A stretch of 8,622 bases of DNA from Thermomicrobiales bacterium. Lineage in GTDB: Bacteria > Chloroflexota > Chloroflexia > Thermomicrobiales > UBA6265. Below, in pieces: positions 6,623 to 8,622 of the stretch (position 1 is the stretch's first letter; the number at the start of each line of letters is the position of its first letter). The position numbers were made by a program, and so were the translations under genes. Below the pieces are notes generated by a model. It was not told the DNA's origin. It searched no databases and saw only the letters and a program-made list of their open reading frames with translations. The DNA lies in NCBI GenBank assembly GCA_030447145.1, contig JAUJLY010000098.1:1-8622 (forward strand), read 5' to 3'.

Positions 6623-7495
6623 ATGCCTGGCTACATACTGTCCGACGACGAGTTGGCTCACGCGGAGTCGCTGGTGGAACCGTCGCTTGCATTCCTCGAA
6701 ACGCAAAACCACCCGTTGAGCGAGGCGCTTGTCCGTTATTGTTGGGCGGATGGGCCGGCGGAGGACATCGTAGAGGCCCTTAGCAAATACCAGAATCCGG
6801 ATGGAGGCTTCGGACAGGGTCTGGAAGTCGATATCAAATCCCCGGCAAGCAACCCCTTCGCCGCTCGACTTGCGATGCAGGTCATGCTTTCCACCCCACT
6901 GGAAGCGTCAGCAGAGATCCGCGATCGAAACAGTATCTGGCTAGCGGAAAACCAGCATGAGGATGGCGACTGGCACTTCACCGCGGAGGTCTATGATGCC
7001 GAATTGGCACCCTGGTTAGCTGACTGGGTGTTTCCCTCATTGAACCCGGCATGCTGCGTTGCAGGCACCGCGAACCTCCTGGGTATCGCAACGCCCCAAA
7101 TGCTGGCACGGGTCGCTGCTCTTTTCGAGGAGAAGGCATCACTGGAAGAAACTGCAAGCGGCGAGTTCTACGGCATGCTGCCATACGTCGAATACCTACG
7201 AGGCGTGAATTTCCCGGACCGTGCCGCATATATCGGAGCGGTCGAGCAAGGCATTCTCAAGGCCAATGCCGAAGGCTCGTACGCGGACGCGTAACACTTT
7301 TTCGACCACGCCATCAATGCTGGACCGGCACTCACCGCTCGGCTTCCAATGGAGCTCATGTCCGGGTGGACCGACGCCCTTCTCGAGGAATCCTCAAATG
7401 ATGGTGGCTGGCCAACGCCCTATGACCCGGCCTGGCGCCCATGGGCAACCGCCTCGGCAATGATGACCCTTGCGCGGTTGAAGCAAGGGGTGTAA
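6623..7495 (+). pseudogene. alpha-toroid (prenyltransferase/squalene-cyclase-like repeat) protein interrupted by an in-frame TAA
   Basis: The protein resembles the alpha/alpha-barrel 'terpene cyclase/prenyltransferase repeat' proteins; no enzymatic role can be assigned. With the ATG at 6623 it reads 223 residues to a TAA at 7292-7294, then 66 further codons in the same frame to a second TAA at 7493-7495 (290 codons in all). QW-like repeat motifs are QNPDGGFG (57-64), QHEDGDWHF (111-119) and, after the stop, NDGGWPTPYDPAWRPWA, which clearly completes the same domain. No frameshift or other lesion is visible, so this is one substitution in an otherwise intact gene. CAA to TAA or a change from a tyrosine codon would suffice. 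The first ATG after the stop (7349) has no ribosome site, so independent translation of the tail is unlikely. Alternatives are programmed or leaky readthrough, a functional shortened protein, or a sequencing error. Domain recognition is moderate; the interruption itself is directly visible. Confidence 0.75.
7292..7294 (+). other. premature in-frame TAA within the toroid-protein gene
   Basis: The codons around it read GAC GCG TAA CAC TTT TTC GAC. The frame before and after is the same, and the protein after the stop (HFFDHAINAGPALTARL...) is plausible coding sequence that carries the last DGGW repeat motif. TAA is not the codon used for selenocysteine (TGA) or pyrrolysine (TAG), so those recoding routes do not apply. 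Confidence 0.8.
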
Positions 7496-7514
7496 AGATC
7501 CCCTTTGGTTGATG

Positions 7515-7546
7515 TGACCGGAGCAGTGGACACCGCTATCCTGTCA
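7515..7546. terminator. imperfect hairpin between convergent genes
   Basis: In the 69-base gap between the toroid gene and the oppositely oriented lyase gene, TGAC/GTCA, GGA/TCC and AGTGG/CCGCT can stack into a hairpin of twelve base pairs. It has one 1x1 mismatch, one small internal loop and the triloop ACA. The place, between two gene ends, suits a bidirectional terminator. Neither strand has a T-run right after the stem, so this is a weak call. Confidence 0.3.
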
Positions 7547-7564
7547 GTTCCATGACGCCGTTTC

Positions 7565-8622
7565 TTATCCCTCATCGCTCTCGAACGAGGATGCCAGAAC
7601 CGCGAGCAGCGCATCCTCCGCAGCCGTCCACATTCGCCGGCGGGACTTCACCCATGAGACATCCACGCCGGCGGCGTCCCGCTCCGATCTGAGCCAGTCA
7701 CGCGTCATCGCTGGCGCCGCCGAGCCGGTCACAACGCGCCGCTCGATAAACCGGCGAGGCGCAAGATAGCGCCCCAAGGTTTCCATCTCGACCTTCAGCT
7801 CTCGCCCAATGACCATGAGTGCAGCCGAGTCGATCATGTCTTGCGTCACGGCGCTTGCCTCGAGATGCGCCTCCCGCAACCGTGAGATGACCAACGACGA
7901 GATCTGCCTGGCTGCCGTTGGCGGCAAGGATTCCTCCGTCATCAGGAATGGGACAAGATCCGACGCCGTCGTATAGAGCCGTCCTGCCCGGTTTGCGAGA
8001 TACGCCCTGTTCACGATCAGGGCCTCGTTGATGGCCGCAGTCGATTCATCCAATCCCGAGTTTGCGCGGGACAACACCTCGTCCATGGATACCGCCACGG
8101 CATCCCACGAGGCGCCAAGCGGTCCGTATGGCAGGGACCGGACCAGCTCAACGAACCCCCGGGCAGCTAATTCGGCCCCCTGCAGCTGGAGCACAAGCCT
8201 TTCCAGTCGGGAACTGACGGCCAGAGCCGGCATGGACGGCTCGGGGAAATCTTCCCAGCGCTCATCCAAAAAGAAGCTCGACGGATCCGTGCGAATCCAA
8301 GTGAGAATTTCTGTGAAGAGACGCCGGCTTGATGCGGCCGCCGCAGCCGTCACTTCAGTAACGGATACGAAATCCTCTATTGAGCCAAGGGCATCCAGCG
8401 TATTCGGGATCGGCCCCGCAAATCCCAGCGAACGAGCGAGCTCGTCCCGATCGGCCTCCAGGACATCACCAACGAGCACTCCCGCGCCGAACGGGGAGCG
8501 ATCCAGCAGATCCAGTGCGAGCAGCCGTCGAGGCGAAACGATCCCGAGAGGTCCAATCGCGCCACACAGGAAGTGCGCCCGCGTCGGGGGCATCCGAGCC
8601 AGTGGAGCCCACCTCGCCCCCC
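7565..8622 (-). CDS. argininosuccinate lyase/fumarase superfamily protein, partial, catalytic loop degenerate
   Basis: The gene runs off the right edge: the ATG at 8593 is not the start, because the frame stays open upstream (...GARWAPLAR) and MPPTRAH aligns by eye with the internal MPGYTHLQ block of argininosuccinate lyase (ASL). Numbering from that Met, about 342 residues of the usual 460 are present. Recognisable ASL landmarks are SPFGAGVLVGDVLEADRDELARSLGF (33-58), NTLDALGSIEDFV (64-76), the helical-bundle segment VTAAAAASSRRLFTEILTW (81-99), TASDLVPFLM (209-218) and the C-terminal APRRFIERRVVTGSAAP (278-294). The superfamily signature SSxMPxKxN should fall at 118-130 but reads EPSMPALAVSS: a serine and MP survive, while the lysine and asparagine are lost. 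The family normally eliminates fumarate from argininosuccinate, making arginine. With this loop changed, classical ASL activity is doubtful. It may be a paralogue with another role, or non-catalytic. Confidence 0.75.
   Translation of the reverse strand, partial: GARWAPLARMPPTRAHFLCGAIGPLGIVSPRRLLALDLLDRSPFGAGVLVGDVLEADRDELARSLGFAGPIPNTLDALGSIEDFVSVTEVTAAAAASSRRLFTEILTWIRTDPSSFFLDERWEDFPEPSMPALAVSSRLERLVLQLQGAELAARGFVELVRSLPYGPLGASWDAVAVSMDEVLSRANSGLDESTAAINEALIVNRAYLANRAGRLYTTASDLVPFLMTEESLPPTAARQISSLVISRLREAHLEASAVTQDMIDSAALMVIGRELKVEMETLGRYLAPRRFIERRVVTGSAAPAMTRDWLRSERDAAGVDVSWVKSRRRMWTAAEDALLAVLASSFESDEG

Noticed and set aside
7292..7294. Selenocysteine or pyrrolysine recoding at the premature stop
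   Set aside because: The codon is TAA, whereas those systems use TGA and TAG.
7349..7495. Independent small gene starting at the ATG after the premature TAA
   Set aside because: No ribosome binding site, and the product begins in the middle of the toroid domain, so it is the tail of the interrupted gene.
1..8622. CRISPR arrays, tRNA genes, IS elements, prophage or toxin-antitoxin genes
   Set aside because: No regularly spaced repeats, cloverleaf sequences, transposase motifs or terminal inverted repeats were found on reading either strand.

Overview
The window is a GC-rich bacterial chromosomal segment packed with genes. It shows no IS elements, phage genes, tRNA or rRNA genes, or CRISPR arrays. 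Several features fit a high-GC, non-model bacterium: frequent GTG/TTG starts, an Mtr4/Ski2-type helicase in bacterial form (known mostly from Actinobacteria and Chloroflexota), and the general character of the proteins. My best guess is a Chloroflexota member of the Thermomicrobia type. That is an impression from protein style, not a computed placement.

Layout. Bases 28-3348 hold four minus-strand genes. In transcription order they are a GT4-family glycosyltransferase (GTG start), thiL (thiamine-monophosphate kinase, TTG start inside a TTGA overlap with the glycosyltransferase stop), a nitroreductase, and tsaE (ATG overlapping the nitroreductase TAA by one base). A gap of about 160 bp between thiL and the nitroreductase contains a perfect 17-bp palindrome, CCGACTTATTAAGTCGG, the best operator candidate in the window. 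In B. subtilis and other bacteria thiL and tsaE are adjacent, so the nitroreductase and its operator look inserted into that pair. A 165-bp divergent intergenic region follows. Bases 3514-6480 on the plus strand encode a 988-residue superfamily 2 RNA helicase of the Ski2/Mtr4/HelY type, with all core motifs, a central coiled-coil 'arch' and a C-terminal DSHCT-like domain.

Bases 6623-7495 on the plus strand encode an alpha-toroid (prenyltransferase/squalene-cyclase-like repeat) protein. Its frame is interrupted by an in-frame TAA at 7292-7294, and 66 well-conserved-looking codons continue in the same frame after it. Bases 7565-8622 on the minus strand carry the C-terminal two-thirds of an argininosuccinate lyase/fumarase superfamily protein that runs off the right edge. 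Its catalytic signature loop (SSxMPxKxN) is badly eroded.

The genes form a mix of housekeeping functions (tRNA t6A modification, thiamine diphosphate synthesis, RNA processing) and accessory ones. I see no complete novel defence or mobile system. The strongest leads are the stop-interrupted toroid gene, the catalytic-loop-less lyase homologue, and the palindrome in front of the nitroreductase-tsaE unit.
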